In this document: piece after piece, positions 1-11,471 of the stretch | How positions within the stretch are numbered: the stretch's first letter is position 1 | Layout: each line of letters starts with the position of its first letter | Origin: Formicarius rufipectus | Taxonomy: Eukaryota; Chordata; Aves; Passeriformes; Formicariidae | DNA length: 64,000 bases | Assembly (NCBI GenBank): GCA_013399695.1 | Contig: VXAU01001354.1 | Location: 1,403,142 to 1,467,141 of the forward strand | Direction of reading: 5' to 3' | The notes under the pieces: generated by a model | What the model was told of the DNA's origin: nothing | The model's database searches: none | What the model saw: the letters and a program-made list of their open reading frames with translations, nothing else | Position numbers and translations under genes: made by a program

Positions 1-608
1 TTACTATTATAATTACATTATTATTTTGAGGACAGAAGTTCTCAGCAAGTCCTTCAATACACCTGCATCTCTACGGTACATACCTACTTCTACACTACAG
101 GTTAAAATGTTTCCACGTTCAGAGATGGCTTTTTTCCTTTGTTGGAAATGGTCAGTTACTTTGGCCTAAACTATTCAGAAACAATGTCAGACTATTCCAA
201 ACTGGGGTGTTTCTTTTCAAGTTATATAGAAGGGAATAAAAAATTCTGCTTAAGTGAGAACATGAACTGTCAGCTTCGGAAAATCAAATCAGAACTCTGT
301 GTTTTAGCATTCCCATTATATAAGAAATCAAGTGTTTTACTGTAGAATTTTCTTGAACTGCTTATGATTTTTGGAGAGTCTGAAAATATTTGGAACAATA
401 TTTGCATGCGTTATAGACAGAATATTAAGGTAGAACAGAGAAATGGACCAGTGTTCACCTACAGCTAAAACAGCAATAAGAAACATTCCTATGACTTAAT
501 TCATACAGCAGACCATTCCTAGCACCTACCATATTTAGCAATATTGATTTCTCACTTTGAAGAAGCCATAAACAAAAATCTGTTCCACAAAACTCAAAAC
601 TGGCTTAC

Positions 609-692
609 CTTGACCAATTACTAAGACAGCTATTCCTTTTTCCAGTTCTTCAATTCCTTTCTTATACCATTCAACAGCTTGTTCCTTTTGTC
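609..692 (-). CDS. SPAST: SPAST exon 2 (MIT domain segment)
   Basis: This 84-nt coding exon is flanked on the minus strand by the acceptor TTAAGCAG and the donor GTAAGC. With the last base of exon 1 it encodes GQKEQAVEWYKKGIEELEKG and then IAVLVIGQG. It is the helical MIT region that binds ESCRT-III proteins such as CHMP1B and IST1. Its length and phase match the known second exon of vertebrate SPAST as I remember it. The frame is open with no lesions. Confidence 0.95.
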
Positions 693-3600
693 CTGCTTAA
701 AAAGGAAGTGAACCCATTATTTTCTGTAACGAATTAAAGCTTAGGAATGGTTCCATATAATGCTGCATAAAACAAGTAAGGGAAGAAACAAGATTTGAAC
801 AAAATCCTATGGTTTAAAGAAACTCTTAAAGGGACACTGTCAACTTTATATCTACTTAAGTTTCAAATAAGATTTTCTATTAATAGTAGGTACTACACCA
901 GCCTCAAATCACTTTTGCCTGTTTTAAGAATAATTCTTCATCTGCCTTAAAAAGATAAGTCCCCCAGGGGGAAAAAAAAGGGGTAAAAAGCTCACCTACA
1001 CAAATTCATTCACAATAGAAATGGTGAAATTAACAGTTTTTACTTCTGGAACATCAAGTAGAGATGTACCTCTTAATCTTCCAGTGATAGCCAATACCAA
1101 AGTAACACTCGAAGCACAGCAACTCAAGAAGAGAAGCAACAAGTCTAAGGTACTACATGAATGAGATGAAACACTTCTCCGGTTAAACTTTGTATAGAGC
1201 AGCTCATTCATCATGAGGGTGTTTCTTTGTTTATTCTATTATGAAACTGCTGTATTGAAGGTGTGTGTCAACCTCCACATGAAGTACAATGCAAGTACAC
1301 CTCTGTACCAACTATGTCCTAAATGGATACAACAGTAAATACAATCATGAACACGGCTATGCCTAATTTATGTTATGGGACACGATGACAGTAAGCAAAC
1401 CACTGAAGACCTATTAATATCTACTTCATATTGCTCCCCTTCTATAAATAGCCTGCATTAAAAACATATTTGCCTACACATGGAAACATACTTTTACAAG
1501 GTAGTCATGTCACACTAAGCATGCCTTTCCGCAGAGGAACACAGCGCATCTGGTACTACAACCTAAACCTGATCAGCATTAACAACATCCTAGTGGTAAA
1601 AAACACAAAAAAATGCCTACATGAAGCCTTCAGATATCATTACCCTAGTTTCAGATGACATAACATTTCATAAAGATATTCCTAAGAGCCAGTTACCAGT
1701 GACTATATTGCTTCTGCACTCAAATCTTTCGATAACTTCAATCCCAAACCTTTTTTCTAGCAAATGTTAGTTTCTGTAAAAATATTTCAATACATTTCTA
1801 GATCTCTCTTCAAGGTTTTCTCTTGCTCCTCTCCAGAAGCAAAATCTTTTAATAGTAACATTTGGCAAGATCCCCTGCACAGGTAATTTCACGCTCTGCT
1901 CGTCTTACCAACACAAAGCACAGGAACACCTTCCTACCTGCACAAACATCACACACCTTGGGAATAATTTTATTACTTCCTTTTTCTTCACCAGCCTCAC
2001 GTATCATGACTGTGAAGGAAAACCTAGAGAAATTAAATCATTGAACCTGAATTACTTTGATCCTCTCTTTAGCCTTTTTTTCCACTTTAATCTTCTTCTC
2101 CCCATCACCCATAGAAACAATTTTGACTGCAGCATAAATCTACTGCTAATTATAGCTAAATAGAGATCAAATTTTAGATGATTCCAGCCACCTCTGCTAT
2201 TGCCTGATTTGCTCTGCTGTTCAGAGGAGCAGCTGCAAACATGCCAAGGTCATTAAAATTTCATTTCCAGCTTTTAACTGGTCGAAGTTTTTAAACCACT
2301 AAATCACAACAAGATGTTTGCAAAGGTTGTGCTCCGACTCCACAAAGAATGGTTTACAAGTTTTCAGTGATTATGACATTAAAATAAAATGTCACATTCC
2401 TTGGAAGTTGTTGATCTGCTGTATTGGGTCCACCTGGAATGGAGATGATTTTCTATAGAGAGCCCAAATGGTGCTCTGTTTTTGTTTTGTGACTAAAACA
2501 GTATTGATAACAGAGAAATGGTTCAGGTATTGCTTGAACAGCACAACCTCAAGATTTTATTTTTTCCATGCTAGATTTCCAGTGAGTAGGCTGAGGCTGC
2601 ACAAAAAGCTATGAGGATGACTGACCTAAATTGGCCCAAGGAATATTCTGTATCATACAATATAATGTTCATCAATAAAATCTTGTGTAGATGAATAACT
2701 GGATAGGGGCTATCTTCCAAGGCAGCCACCACTCAGTTTTCTGTTTGGTGGGGGTTTTTTGTTTTGTTTTGTGTTCCCCCCCACCACCACCTTTCTCACT
2801 TTTGCTACTCCTATGCTTTTCCCTGCCCCCACTGAGGGGTGTAAACAAGCAGCTGTATGGATGCTTAGCTGATGGCAGGGGTCAGTCCAACATATGTACC
2901 TTCTCAGTCCCAGGAAGAGACATCAAGCTTGATGGTGAAAATACCAAAACAATTGCCCAAATAATTCAGAAGCATAAAAAAATTACCAGAAGCGCTATCA
3001 AAATTACTGAAGTGCGCACAGCTTCCCCAAAAGCAAAAACACCACTTAACTAACAGCATAATTCAGAAATCCCAACCATTTCACGTACTATCCCTAACAC
3101 ACGGTTTTCTCTTGGAAGTTATAAAAAGCTCAAGATTAAAAACAATAAATCAAATATAGAGTTGTACTCTAGCAGAAACAGATAAACAAATAATAAATCT
3201 ATGCATTACAGTCAAGTGAGTTCTTTCTCAGTGAAATGTGCATTACAGTTGCAGTAACAGCTGTGCAACTGCTCCTGTTAGCAGCAAAATTACCTTACTA
3301 GATGTACGACCTGTGCAGCTAATCCATATACAACAAATCTAAAGGCATCTATAAAGCAAGTTCATTATTAAAACTGGTATTTAAGGGCTTTCCCTCCAAA
3401 CCACCAACAGTTACAGGTCACAACAGTGAGTGGAACAGGTACTGGTAATACAAGACTTGGCTACTCTTCCCAGAGCAATCAACAACACTGAAAGTTTAAG
3501 CTGCCTCACCTTCTTTCATGCTTTGCTCCTGTGATCCTCAATGCTCTCTCTCTCTGTACATCTATTCTTAGGTAACCTTGCTGCACATGGTGGGGTCTTT

Positions 3601-4643
3601 TCTCTGCCAGAGCTCGCTACTGCCACTCCCAAATTGTCAACGCAAAGCAAAGCAAGACACATCCCTCGCGTTTATGGTGTTCTCAGCATGTACCTTCCAT
3701 TGAAGGCCTACTCTTACATTTTTCATCTCCTCCTCTAGGACAGCAGTTTCACTAAAGCTCAACTCAGAAGTGTAGAATAAGGTATTCCAGCGTTTCTAGA
3801 GAATTTTATAGAACAGTACAGCATGCCCCTAAAGGCCTACCTTTTGGTTGCTGGCAGAAATGTGCTACTGTGTTTAAAGTAAATGGCTAAATCGAATGCA
3901 GTAGCAAATGTGTTTGTTTTTTGTTTGGCTTTTTTTTTTTTTTTTAATGCTCTGAACTTAAAAACAAAAAGCCTCACTCTTGTGTTTTATTTACCTGAAC
4001 CCTAAAACATTCTTCTTAAGTTCTTCCGGTCACACAGTGATAGATTTTTAGGTTTTTCAAGATAAGCATGTCAAACATTTTAAGAAAATTGTTTAAAAAA
4101 ATACAAATAAATATTTGTTTCTTTAAAAGTCAAGACAACTCCAAATGGGCATTTTGGGGGTCAAGTTTCCCGAAGACTCGCTTCAGCACCTGCTTTATTT
4201 GTCAGGCAGCACACTAAACGATGCACCCTCGTTATTGTCCTTGTTGCTTTTGTTGTCCGGCAGGCTCGGCGAAACCGAAGCCCTCTGACACTCAACACCG
4301 CCTCTCGCCCCGGTTCTTATCCGCCTCACCCAGCACCTCCGCGGCGAAAACTTTAAAGTTACCGGGGCGAAATACAAAAGGCTTACAGCTTTTTCGCTCC
4401 GAGTTGCACCTGCCGGCTGCGGCAGGGACGGATGGGGCCGAGGTATGGCCACGGCATGAGGGCAGGGGCGGGCACGGCTCCGGGGACATGGCATAGGGCA
4501 CGGCACCGGGGGTACGGCAAAGGGGACACGGCCCGGATCCCCGCAGGCCGCACCCCTCAGGCGAGCGGGTTTTGTCTGCCCTCAGCGGCAAGCGGGGCGG
4601 GAAGGCCCTGCCCGAGCAGCACGGCGCCGTGTCCCCTGCCTAC
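693..4643 (-). other. SPAST: SPAST intron 1 (no other gene seen)
   Basis: AT-rich intronic DNA between exon 2 and the inner copy of exon 1. It holds short chance ORFs, T-rich runs (for example 3931-3945) and the first 810 bases of the artefactual duplication (from 3834). I see no further exon, RNA gene or recognisable repeat. Confidence 0.7.
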
Positions 4644-5112
4644 CTGCCTCGTCCTCGTCGATGCGCAGCGCCATGGAGATGCACTCGAAGGCCCGCTTGT
4701 GACAGGCCCGCACCGTCTCGGGAGCCCCGCCGGGCTCGGGCGCGTCGCCGGCCCCGGCCCTGCTGCCCTTGGCGGCCATGAGGGCGCCGCGGGAGAGGCG
4801 CTCGCAGAGCCAGGCGAAGAGCAGCCCGAGCTGGAAGGCCACGAAGCGGAGCAGGGCGAAGGCGGCGAACAGCGGGTACGAGAAGTAGTACAGGTTCCGC
4901 TTGTGCGGGGACGCCGCTGCCGTCGCCGCCCCCGCCGCCGGCGGCACGGGGGGCGCCGGCCCGGGCGGCGAGGAGGGAGAGGCGCCGGCGGCCGGAGGCG
5001 CGGAGCTGGAGCCGGCTGAGCCCTTCTTCTTCCCTCGGCCGCCCGGAGAATTCATTCACCGCCGTCGCCATAACCCGCTGCCAGGCACTGACAACAACCG
5101 GCCATGGCGATG
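3834..5112. repeat. False tandem duplication, left copy (1279 bp)
   Basis: Bases 3834-5112 and 5114-6392 align end to end without indels and are separated by one N. I find only three mismatches: 4021 t/5301 g, 5070 a/6350 c and 5104 a/6384 c. Two lie within 45 bases of the end of the left copy, as expected of low-quality contig ends. A genuine duplication this recent would not normally stop exactly at an assembly gap. Confidence 0.9.
4644..5055 (-). CDS. SPAST: SPAST exon 1, inner copy (probable assembly duplicate)
   Basis: This is the same 412-nt coding exon as at 5924-6335, with no base difference inside the coding part. It reads MNSPGGRGKKKGS at the start and ends at the donor GTAGGC after ALRIDEDEAG. 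It sits in a 1279-bp block repeated exactly 1280 bases further on, with a lone N at 5113 between the blocks. This copy is continuous with intron 1 but its upstream sequence stops at the N. It should be merged with the outer copy and not counted as a second gene or exon. Confidence 0.9.
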
Positions 5113-5113
5113 N
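5113..5113. other. Single-N contig join
   Basis: A lone N separates the two copies of the 1279-bp block. It appears to be a placeholder gap where overlapping contigs were not merged. Confidence 0.9.
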
Positions 5114-6392
5114 GGCCTACCTTTTGGTTGCTGGCAGAAATGTGCTACTGTGTTTAAAGTAAATGGCTAAATCGAATGCAGTAGCAAATGTGTTTGTTTT
5201 TTGTTTGGCTTTTTTTTTTTTTTTTAATGCTCTGAACTTAAAAACAAAAAGCCTCACTCTTGTGTTTTATTTACCTGAACCCTAAAACATTCTTCTTAAG
5301 GTCTTCCGGTCACACAGTGATAGATTTTTAGGTTTTTCAAGATAAGCATGTCAAACATTTTAAGAAAATTGTTTAAAAAAATACAAATAAATATTTGTTT
5401 CTTTAAAAGTCAAGACAACTCCAAATGGGCATTTTGGGGGTCAAGTTTCCCGAAGACTCGCTTCAGCACCTGCTTTATTTGTCAGGCAGCACACTAAACG
5501 ATGCACCCTCGTTATTGTCCTTGTTGCTTTTGTTGTCCGGCAGGCTCGGCGAAACCGAAGCCCTCTGACACTCAACACCGCCTCTCGCCCCGGTTCTTAT
5601 CCGCCTCACCCAGCACCTCCGCGGCGAAAACTTTAAAGTTACCGGGGCGAAATACAAAAGGCTTACAGCTTTTTCGCTCCGAGTTGCACCTGCCGGCTGC
5701 GGCAGGGACGGATGGGGCCGAGGTATGGCCACGGCATGAGGGCAGGGGCGGGCACGGCTCCGGGGACATGGCATAGGGCACGGCACCGGGGGTACGGCAA
5801 AGGGGACACGGCCCGGATCCCCGCAGGCCGCACCCCTCAGGCGAGCGGGTTTTGTCTGCCCTCAGCGGCAAGCGGGGCGGGAAGGCCCTGCCCGAGCAGC
5901 ACGGCGCCGTGTCCCCTGCCTACCTGCCTCGTCCTCGTCGATGCGCAGCGCCATGGAGATGCACTCGAAGGCCCGCTTGTGACAGGCCCGCACCGTCTCG
6001 GGAGCCCCGCCGGGCTCGGGCGCGTCGCCGGCCCCGGCCCTGCTGCCCTTGGCGGCCATGAGGGCGCCGCGGGAGAGGCGCTCGCAGAGCCAGGCGAAGA
6101 GCAGCCCGAGCTGGAAGGCCACGAAGCGGAGCAGGGCGAAGGCGGCGAACAGCGGGTACGAGAAGTAGTACAGGTTCCGCTTGTGCGGGGACGCCGCTGC
6201 CGTCGCCGCCCCCGCCGCCGGCGGCACGGGGGGCGCCGGCCCGGGCGGCGAGGAGGGAGAGGCGCCGGCGGCCGGAGGCGCGGAGCTGGAGCCGGCTGAG
6301 CCCTTCTTCTTCCCTCGGCCGCCCGGAGAATTCATTCACCGCCGTCGCCCTAACCCGCTGCCAGGCACTGACAACAACCGGCCCTGGCGATG
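5114..6392. repeat. False tandem duplication, right copy (1279 bp)
   Basis: Partner of 3834-5112. It begins with the same ggcctac as the left copy and runs through SPAST exon 1 into the promoter, after which the sequence continues uniquely. See the left copy for the mismatches and the reasoning. Confidence 0.9.
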
Positions 6393-6850
6393 GCGGCGGC
6401 GGCGGCGACGCCCCCTTCGTCCCCCCCCGGGGGAGGGACGGAGGGAAAGACGGACAGGCGCAGGGAGGCAGAGATTGAGGGAGAAAGGGATGCGGGCGGC
6501 TCTGGCCGGGCGCGGGGCGGGGCTTCCCGGTGCTGTGCTGGGGAGGCTCAGTCGTGCTTCAGCCTGCGCTGTTATCCACAGGCCGAGTGGACGGAGGATT
6601 GATGATTTAGTAGGATTCATTATTCTGACTGGGGCAGTGAGCTGCCCCGCAGGCACAACGCAGCGCGGATCCCTGGCGTTCTTCCCGCCCGGGGTCACTG
6701 CCAGAGGCACGGGAGGAGAGCCCGGGGATTCCCCGGTGCGGGGGCCGAGCGAAGCCGGTCCCGGGCGGTGGCCGCGCCCCCCGGCAGGGCTGTGCCCGCC
6801 CCGCGATGGACACGGCGGGCTGGCGGCTCGCACTGAGAGGGTAATGCAAT
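5520..6850 (-). promoter_or_regulatory. SPAST: SPAST CpG island and promoter region
   Basis: A strongly GC- and CpG-rich stretch covers exon 1 and extends about 500 bases upstream of the ATG. There is a GGC-rich run (6388-6408) just upstream of the start codon and no TATA box. This fits the broad CpG-island promoter of a housekeeping gene. The transcription start cannot be placed from sequence alone. The region duplicated at 4240-5112 is the same island. Confidence 0.75.
5924..6335 (-). CDS. SPAST: SPAST exon 1 (start codon, hairpin, MIT start)
   Basis: This exon encodes the first 137 residues plus one base. Residues 1-13 (MNSPGGRGKKKGS) and the later PHKRNLYYFSYPLF stretch are diagnostic of spastin. 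A basic start and a Pro/Ala/Ser-rich linker (about 14-50) lead to a hydrophobic hairpin (about 55-83) that in the family inserts into ER and lipid-droplet membrane. An in-frame Met at residue 93 (6057-6059) corresponds to the internal start (Met87 in human) that gives the shorter, soluble isoform. The exon ends in the MIT domain at the donor GTAGGC. The linker differs from mammals, as expected for low-complexity sequence. This copy is continuous with the promoter to 6.85 kb, so I take its start as the reference. Confidence 0.95.
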
Positions 6851-9590
6851 TCAGTATACATTACAGATACATCGTTCTGGGAAGGAAAAAACACCTAAAA
6901 ATCTGAACTGTATGAGCACCCTCGTTAGAAAAAAGTGAACACCCAGTTTTCCAAGCCCTTGTGGTCAATTATTTGCTCAGCTGTAATATTTATTTGTGTC
7001 TCCACTAGCGAGACGGATCCTCCAGCTCCCTGCTCTTTTTGTTATTTCAGGCCTTAAAAATGCCTCGGTACCTTTGGTCTAGCAGACAAGGGAAGGTATC
7101 CACACACCAACATTCCCACGTTCTGCGCCTACTGCTGTGTTCAACACCACCCTTTATCGGTGCTTCAGTGCTCTCCCCCTTTTGGTTTCTTCCTCTGTTA
7201 GTTGATTTTTTTTTTATTTTTTTTTCCGTTGTTTGGCTTTTTCAGGCACTCTTTGTTCTACAAATAAAATACTGAGCTACTGCTGTTAATTTTGACAGAT
7301 CATTTCTCTGCTACATCCCTGAACTGCATACAGTAGCCTAGACAGTCTCAAAACAGTAGACAGATAATTCAGTACACAAGCAAGTTTCCCCAGTTTACAA
7401 CAAGAAAATGAGGTTGGTGTGGTATGTTAATTAAAAGGACATGTAAACTGACATCACTACTGTCTGACATGTTTTATTTATTAGGATTATTTGTTTTTCC
7501 AAAATGATTATAAAACTACTAGGGTTTTTTCCTTGTTTGCTTATACTCCATACAATTACTTCTAGTTCCCCTTGCTAATGTGCATTGGTTTTCTTAAATG
7601 ACTGAGTGTTTTCATGATGGAACAGTTTGTTTGCTTCTGGTATAAAATACAGACTTTTATCAAAATATAAAACAACACATAAACATATAATAACTATTCA
7701 TGACATAGAACCATTACTAGAAACAGATAATGAATGTCTGTGTCTAAGCTGAAAATAAAGCAATGTACATCAAGTATTTTTCCCCTGTACTTGGTAAGGA
7801 TGTTATACTCCTATTCTGAAAATATTAACCAAGTATTCTCCAATCCACTCATGACTGAAGAAAGTTCAGTAGGTTTTTTTTCAGTATACTTAACTGTCCT
7901 TTAAAAAAAAAAAAACAATCTCAATATAAAGGCTTGACAAATTTTGGAATATCAAAGAAATTCCAGAAGTTCAAGCAGACTTAATACTAAGGAGGATTCA
8001 AAAAACGTGAAGTGAAATAAGCCCCATGACAACAGATTACTGAACTACTGTCTTTATTATCTCATTACTACCTAAAGTATCATCCCATGCCTGAGCAAAG
8101 TAGAAAAGCTAGTGAAGAAATAAATTTATTAACAAGGACAGATCGAATGATAATAGAAGACAATGTATCTCAATCAATCCTGACTGGTCAATCTATTCAG
8201 TTATTTTTACACTTAAAAAAATTTAGAACAACACCTTCATCATGGCAATAAAGGAGTGCACATGTTAGGGGAATAACATGCTAAACGAAAAACACAGCTT
8301 CAGAAGTAAGACACCAGTCAGGAATTGCGAGAAAATGGTAATGCTTTTAGTGAAAACATGCAGACTCAATTCACTGTTGTGGCTATTAAATATTTGAGTG
8401 ATCAGTAAGTTGAATTTCCCAACCCTCCTATATTAAGCTGGCTCAAGCAGACTTTGGAGCTCTTTGTGAGCTATTGCAATTAATAATCTGGCATAAGAGT
8501 AATACTAGTTTGAAAAACAAACGAACAAAAAACCCTAAACCTTAAACCACATCAGAGCAGCTTTCTGCTGTCTTAGTGAGATGTCCTAGCTCAGCAGGGG
8601 TTCAGATGGACATCAACAAGGGGTGGAAGAAGAAGTGAAACCTCATTTTCTGGAGTGAGCAACTGTTAAATCAGCTCATCCACCTGACCTGACTTCACTC
8701 TGAAGATTGTACTTCTTGTAGTTCATGAGTCCTTAATCTGGTTATCTCTGCTAAAGGTATTGGAATTACAGCAGACAAGCACTACAGTCACAGGAATTAG
8801 AAAGGTGAAACTACCCTGACACCACAATTTACCATTGCACAAAAGGTTGAGGTATGAAACTTCGTCTCACATGGTATCATTGCAAAAACTGAATATAATA
8901 GAGAATATATAAATGTGGAAATGGGGCTAGGGGTACAATGATTTTTCAGGTATTCTAAACACAGTTCTCTTAAATGTCATTGCCAGAACCTGATGAAAAA
9001 TAAGGAAAGTGCCTCAAAACCAACTGAAAAGCTTATACCTCTTCACATTGAGAATTTGTTTGTATTCCTGTTTTGTTTGTCTTAGAAGAAAACCTCATTG
9101 TTTTGCCTTCTGTGTTTTCACCTCGCCTCCTCAACATCAGCTAAGTTTGCCAGCACTGGATACTAAAATTGACACAAAACCAGAATGCAAGTCTGCTAAA
9201 ATTCCAAATACTCGAGTATCAAATTTGTGACTGAGGACATATCACACTGGTAACATGGTCAGTTCTGCAAACACGGTTTCAAGTCCACTGATGCACACAC
9301 ACTTAATCACTGCCATTGTCAGATGATTACATCAGAGGAGAATCTACTGAAAACGTGGCATTTTCCATTATTTTTCTTTTAAGACCATCAAGTAACTCAT
9401 TCATCTGCATTTTGAGCACTGCAGCAAGAGCACAGAAGAAAATAAACCTATTTCTGTAAAACAACAACCAAAAAAAAGGTTTATTTTCTTAAAAAAAGAC
9501 CACAGGAATGTAACTACTTTGTCAAGTCGAAAATAAAGATTTTTAGGGCGTTTTTAAACCTCTAGGACAAACCATGTTACCAGACAAAGA
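6851..9590. other. SPAST-DPY30 intergenic region, nothing recognised
   Basis: AT-rich DNA between the divergent SPAST and DPY30 promoters. I see short homopolymer runs, for example T-runs near 7206-7226 and an A-run near 7902-7914. No long open frame, RNA gene or recognisable transposon is visible. Confidence 0.6.
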
Positions 9591-9593
9591 ATT

Positions 9594-9805
9594 CACAGTA
9601 TCACAGAATTAGGTTGGAAGGGACCTCTGGACATCACCTAGCCCAACCCACAGCCAAGGCAGGGTCACCCAGGGCAGGTGACACTGGAGAGCATCCAGGT
9701 GGGCTTGGAATGTCTCCAGAGGGAGAGACTTCACGACCTCCCTGGGTAGCCTGTCCCAGGGCTCTGTCACCCTCAAATGCAAAGAAGTTCCTCCTCAAAT
9801 TTCAT
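9594..9805 (-). mobile_element. CR1 LINE 3'-end fragment
   Basis: The plus strand reads tcacagaattaggttggaag and then ggacctctggacatcacc, the reverse complement of the conserved CR1 3' end. It is followed by the usual cccaacccacagccaaggca and cctgtcccagggctctgtca segments. The insertion is on the minus strand and 5'-truncated, as CR1 copies in birds normally are. It lies just upstream of the DPY30 CpG island. Confidence 0.85.
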
Positions 9806-10291
9806 TCCTAATGCAAAGAGAGTAATCGGGCACAGATGTCCAAACTCTGGTACAACTTGTAACAGCGCGACAGCCACGGAAGCAACACATTGTTCCCCTT
9901 CCCGACAGCTTCCAGCCAGGACGCGATGGATAAAGCCGACACGCGGAGGAGGCCGAGCAGCTGCGTTTGTAAGGGCCACCAGTTACCGCCGTGCACACCG
10001 CATTCCACACAGCTCCGGAAGGCCATTCCACTCGCAAACACCCACTTTCACTTCCAAATCAGCTTCGGCAAAGTTATTTCGCGTGACCACCACAGCGAGC
10101 TCCTCAGACATCAGGCCGCAGTGGTTACGAGCACGTTTCTGCGCCAGAACACCTCGCAGCCGCCAGCATTTCTCCAAAGCCCGTCCAGAGAGGCAAACGC
10201 CCCCGAGGACCATTCCCGACGGGACGCCCGGGAGCGACCGCCCTTCCCGAGCCCCGCCCCGCTGCCCCCGCCCCGCGCAGGCGCACCTCGC

Positions 10292-10299
10292 TGACGTCA
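10292..10299. promoter_or_regulatory. CRE palindrome TGACGTCA
   Basis: A perfect CREB/ATF site lies about 110 bases before the candidate DPY30 5'UTR donor and seven bases from an NRF1-like element. This pairing is typical of TATA-less CpG-island promoters. Its use is inferred. Confidence 0.6.
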
Positions 10300-10442
10300 G
10301 AACTGCTCGCGACACCGGCGCGGGTGGTGCCGAGCGGGTCCCACTGTCGCGACATCGCCCCGCTGTCCCGACACCGCCCGCCGATCCTGGACTGGCCGCC
10401 GGTGAGAACCTTGCGGCGGGGGCGCCTTCCCCCCCCGGGGGG

Positions 10443-10880
10443 NNNNNNNNNNNNNNNNNNNNNNNNNNNNNNNNNNNNNNNNNNNNNNNNNNNNNNNNNN
10501 NNNNNNNNNNNNNNNNNNNNNNNNNNNNNNNNNNNNNNNNNNNNNNNNNNNNNNNNNNNNNNNNNNNNNNNNNNNNNNNNNNNNNNNNNNNNNNNNNNNN
10601 NNNNNNNNNNNNNNNNNNNNNNNNNNNNNNNNNNNNNNNNNNNNNNNNNNNNNNNNNNNNNNNNNNNNNNNNNNNNNNNNNNNNNNNNNNNNNNNNNNNN
10701 NNNNNNNNNNNNNNNNNNNNNNNNNNNNNNNNNNNNNNNNNNNNNNNNNNNNNNNNNNNNNNNNNNNNNNNNNNNNNNNNNNNNNNNNNNNNNNNNNNNN
10801 NNNNNNNNNNNNNNNNNNNNNNNNNNNNNNNNNNNNNNNNNNNNNNNNNNNNNNNNNNNNNNNNNNNNNNNNNNNNNNNN
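10443..10880. other. Assembly gap (438 N) in DPY30 CpG island
   Basis: A run of N is flanked by C and G homopolymers (ccccccccgggggg on the left, cgcctccccccc on the right). This is typical loss of very GC-rich sequence. The long open frames that cross it are artefacts of N translation. Confidence 0.98.
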
Positions 10881-11306
10881 CGCCTCCCCCCCATGGGGCG
10901 GCTGGGCTGGGGCAGGGCCGGGGGCAACGGGGCCCCAGCCCGGCCCTGCCCACGGAGGGTCCCGGCGCGCTGTGGCGGGCAGGGAGGGAGGGACGGACGG
11001 ACGGACGGAGGGGGCGTCTCCGTCTTCCCGCGGGGATGAACGCAGTATTTTCTAATCTCTCTGCAGCGGACCGGACTCGAAGCTTAAGGCACTTCCCGGT
11101 TCTGCGTGGGGGAAAAGCGCGTTCAAGTTTGGCGCGGGGGGAGCGCAGAGCAACTCCCTCTGCTCTCTAGTGACTGTGCCTTAGCAACCAGTAGTAACCA
11201 AGTGATGCAATGTCACTTAACTGGGCTTCATCTCAGCCTGCTGACCCGTGTTTTTATTGCTTTCCAAGATTTTCCTGCACGTCCAGCAAATTCCTCTTTT
11301 CAAATC

Positions 11307-11342
11307 ATGGAGGGAGAACAGATTATGGAGGGACAGCCACAG
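11307..11342 (+). CDS. DPY30: DPY30 coding exon 1
   Basis: 36 nt, 12 codons: MEGEQIMEGQPQ. The ATG aligns with the start of the human protein and the exon ends at the donor CAG/GTATTG. The exon is very short but in phase 0 with the next one. Confidence 0.93.
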
Positions 11343-11423
11343 GTATTGCAAGAGATGTTTCATGTGCATAATGCTACATGAATAAAAGCATTTTCGCTTT
11401 GCTGATCATGTCTTGTTTTACAG

Positions 11424-11471
11424 GTTCCAGAAAATCCACACTCTGAATACGGCCTCACTGAAAATGTAGAG
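11424..11471 (+). CDS. DPY30: DPY30 coding exon 2
   Basis: 48 nt, 16 codons: VPENPHSEYGLTENVE. The acceptor is gttttacag and the donor GAG/GTAACT. The intron before it is only 81 nt, close to the minimum for vertebrates. Confidence 0.95.

Larger units (their letters stand above)
1..6335 (-). other. SPAST: SPAST (spastin) gene, 5' part: exons 1-2 and introns 1-2 (partial)
   Basis: Spastin is an AAA ATPase that severs microtubules at endosomes, the ER, the midbody and in axons. Only the N-terminal part is here: exon 1 (start codon, membrane hairpin, start of the MIT domain) and exon 2 (continuation of the MIT domain). Exon 3 onward, including the AAA domain, lies beyond base 1. Exon 1 ends after one base of a codon (412 nt coding) and exon 2 (84 nt) completes that codon, so the splice reads DEDEAG/QKEQAVEWYKKG. 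Exon 1 occurs twice because of a 1279-bp duplication that looks like an assembly error, so intron 1 appears about 1.28 kb too long when measured to the outer copy. The gene lies head-to-head with DPY30, about 4 kb away. Identity rests on recognised protein sequence and is firm. Confidence 0.95.
10230..11342 (+). promoter_or_regulatory. DPY30: DPY30 CpG island promoter with probable 5'UTR exon
   Basis: CpG-rich DNA before the first DPY30 coding exon. On the left of the assembly gap lie an NRF1-like GCGCAGGCGCA (10275-10285) and a perfect CRE, TGACGTCA (10292-10299). A good splice donor, CCGCCG/GTGAGA, ends a candidate noncoding exon at 10401. To the right of the gap is an E2F-like TTTGGCGC (11128-11135). 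Candidate acceptors for the coding exon are near 11268 (ctttccaag) and 11286 (cgtccag). The start site and the splice linking 10401 to the coding exon are inferred. Confidence 0.6.

Noticed and set aside
4221..5019. Plus-strand ORFs of 91-195 codons in the SPAST CpG island (repeated at 5501-6906)
   Set aside because: They are shadows of SPAST exon 1 and its GC-rich flanks, Arg/Gly/Pro-rich, and present twice only because of the duplication.
9777..11055. ORFs of 218-420 codons across 10443-10880
   Set aside because: Most of their length is N translated as X; they are not real frames.
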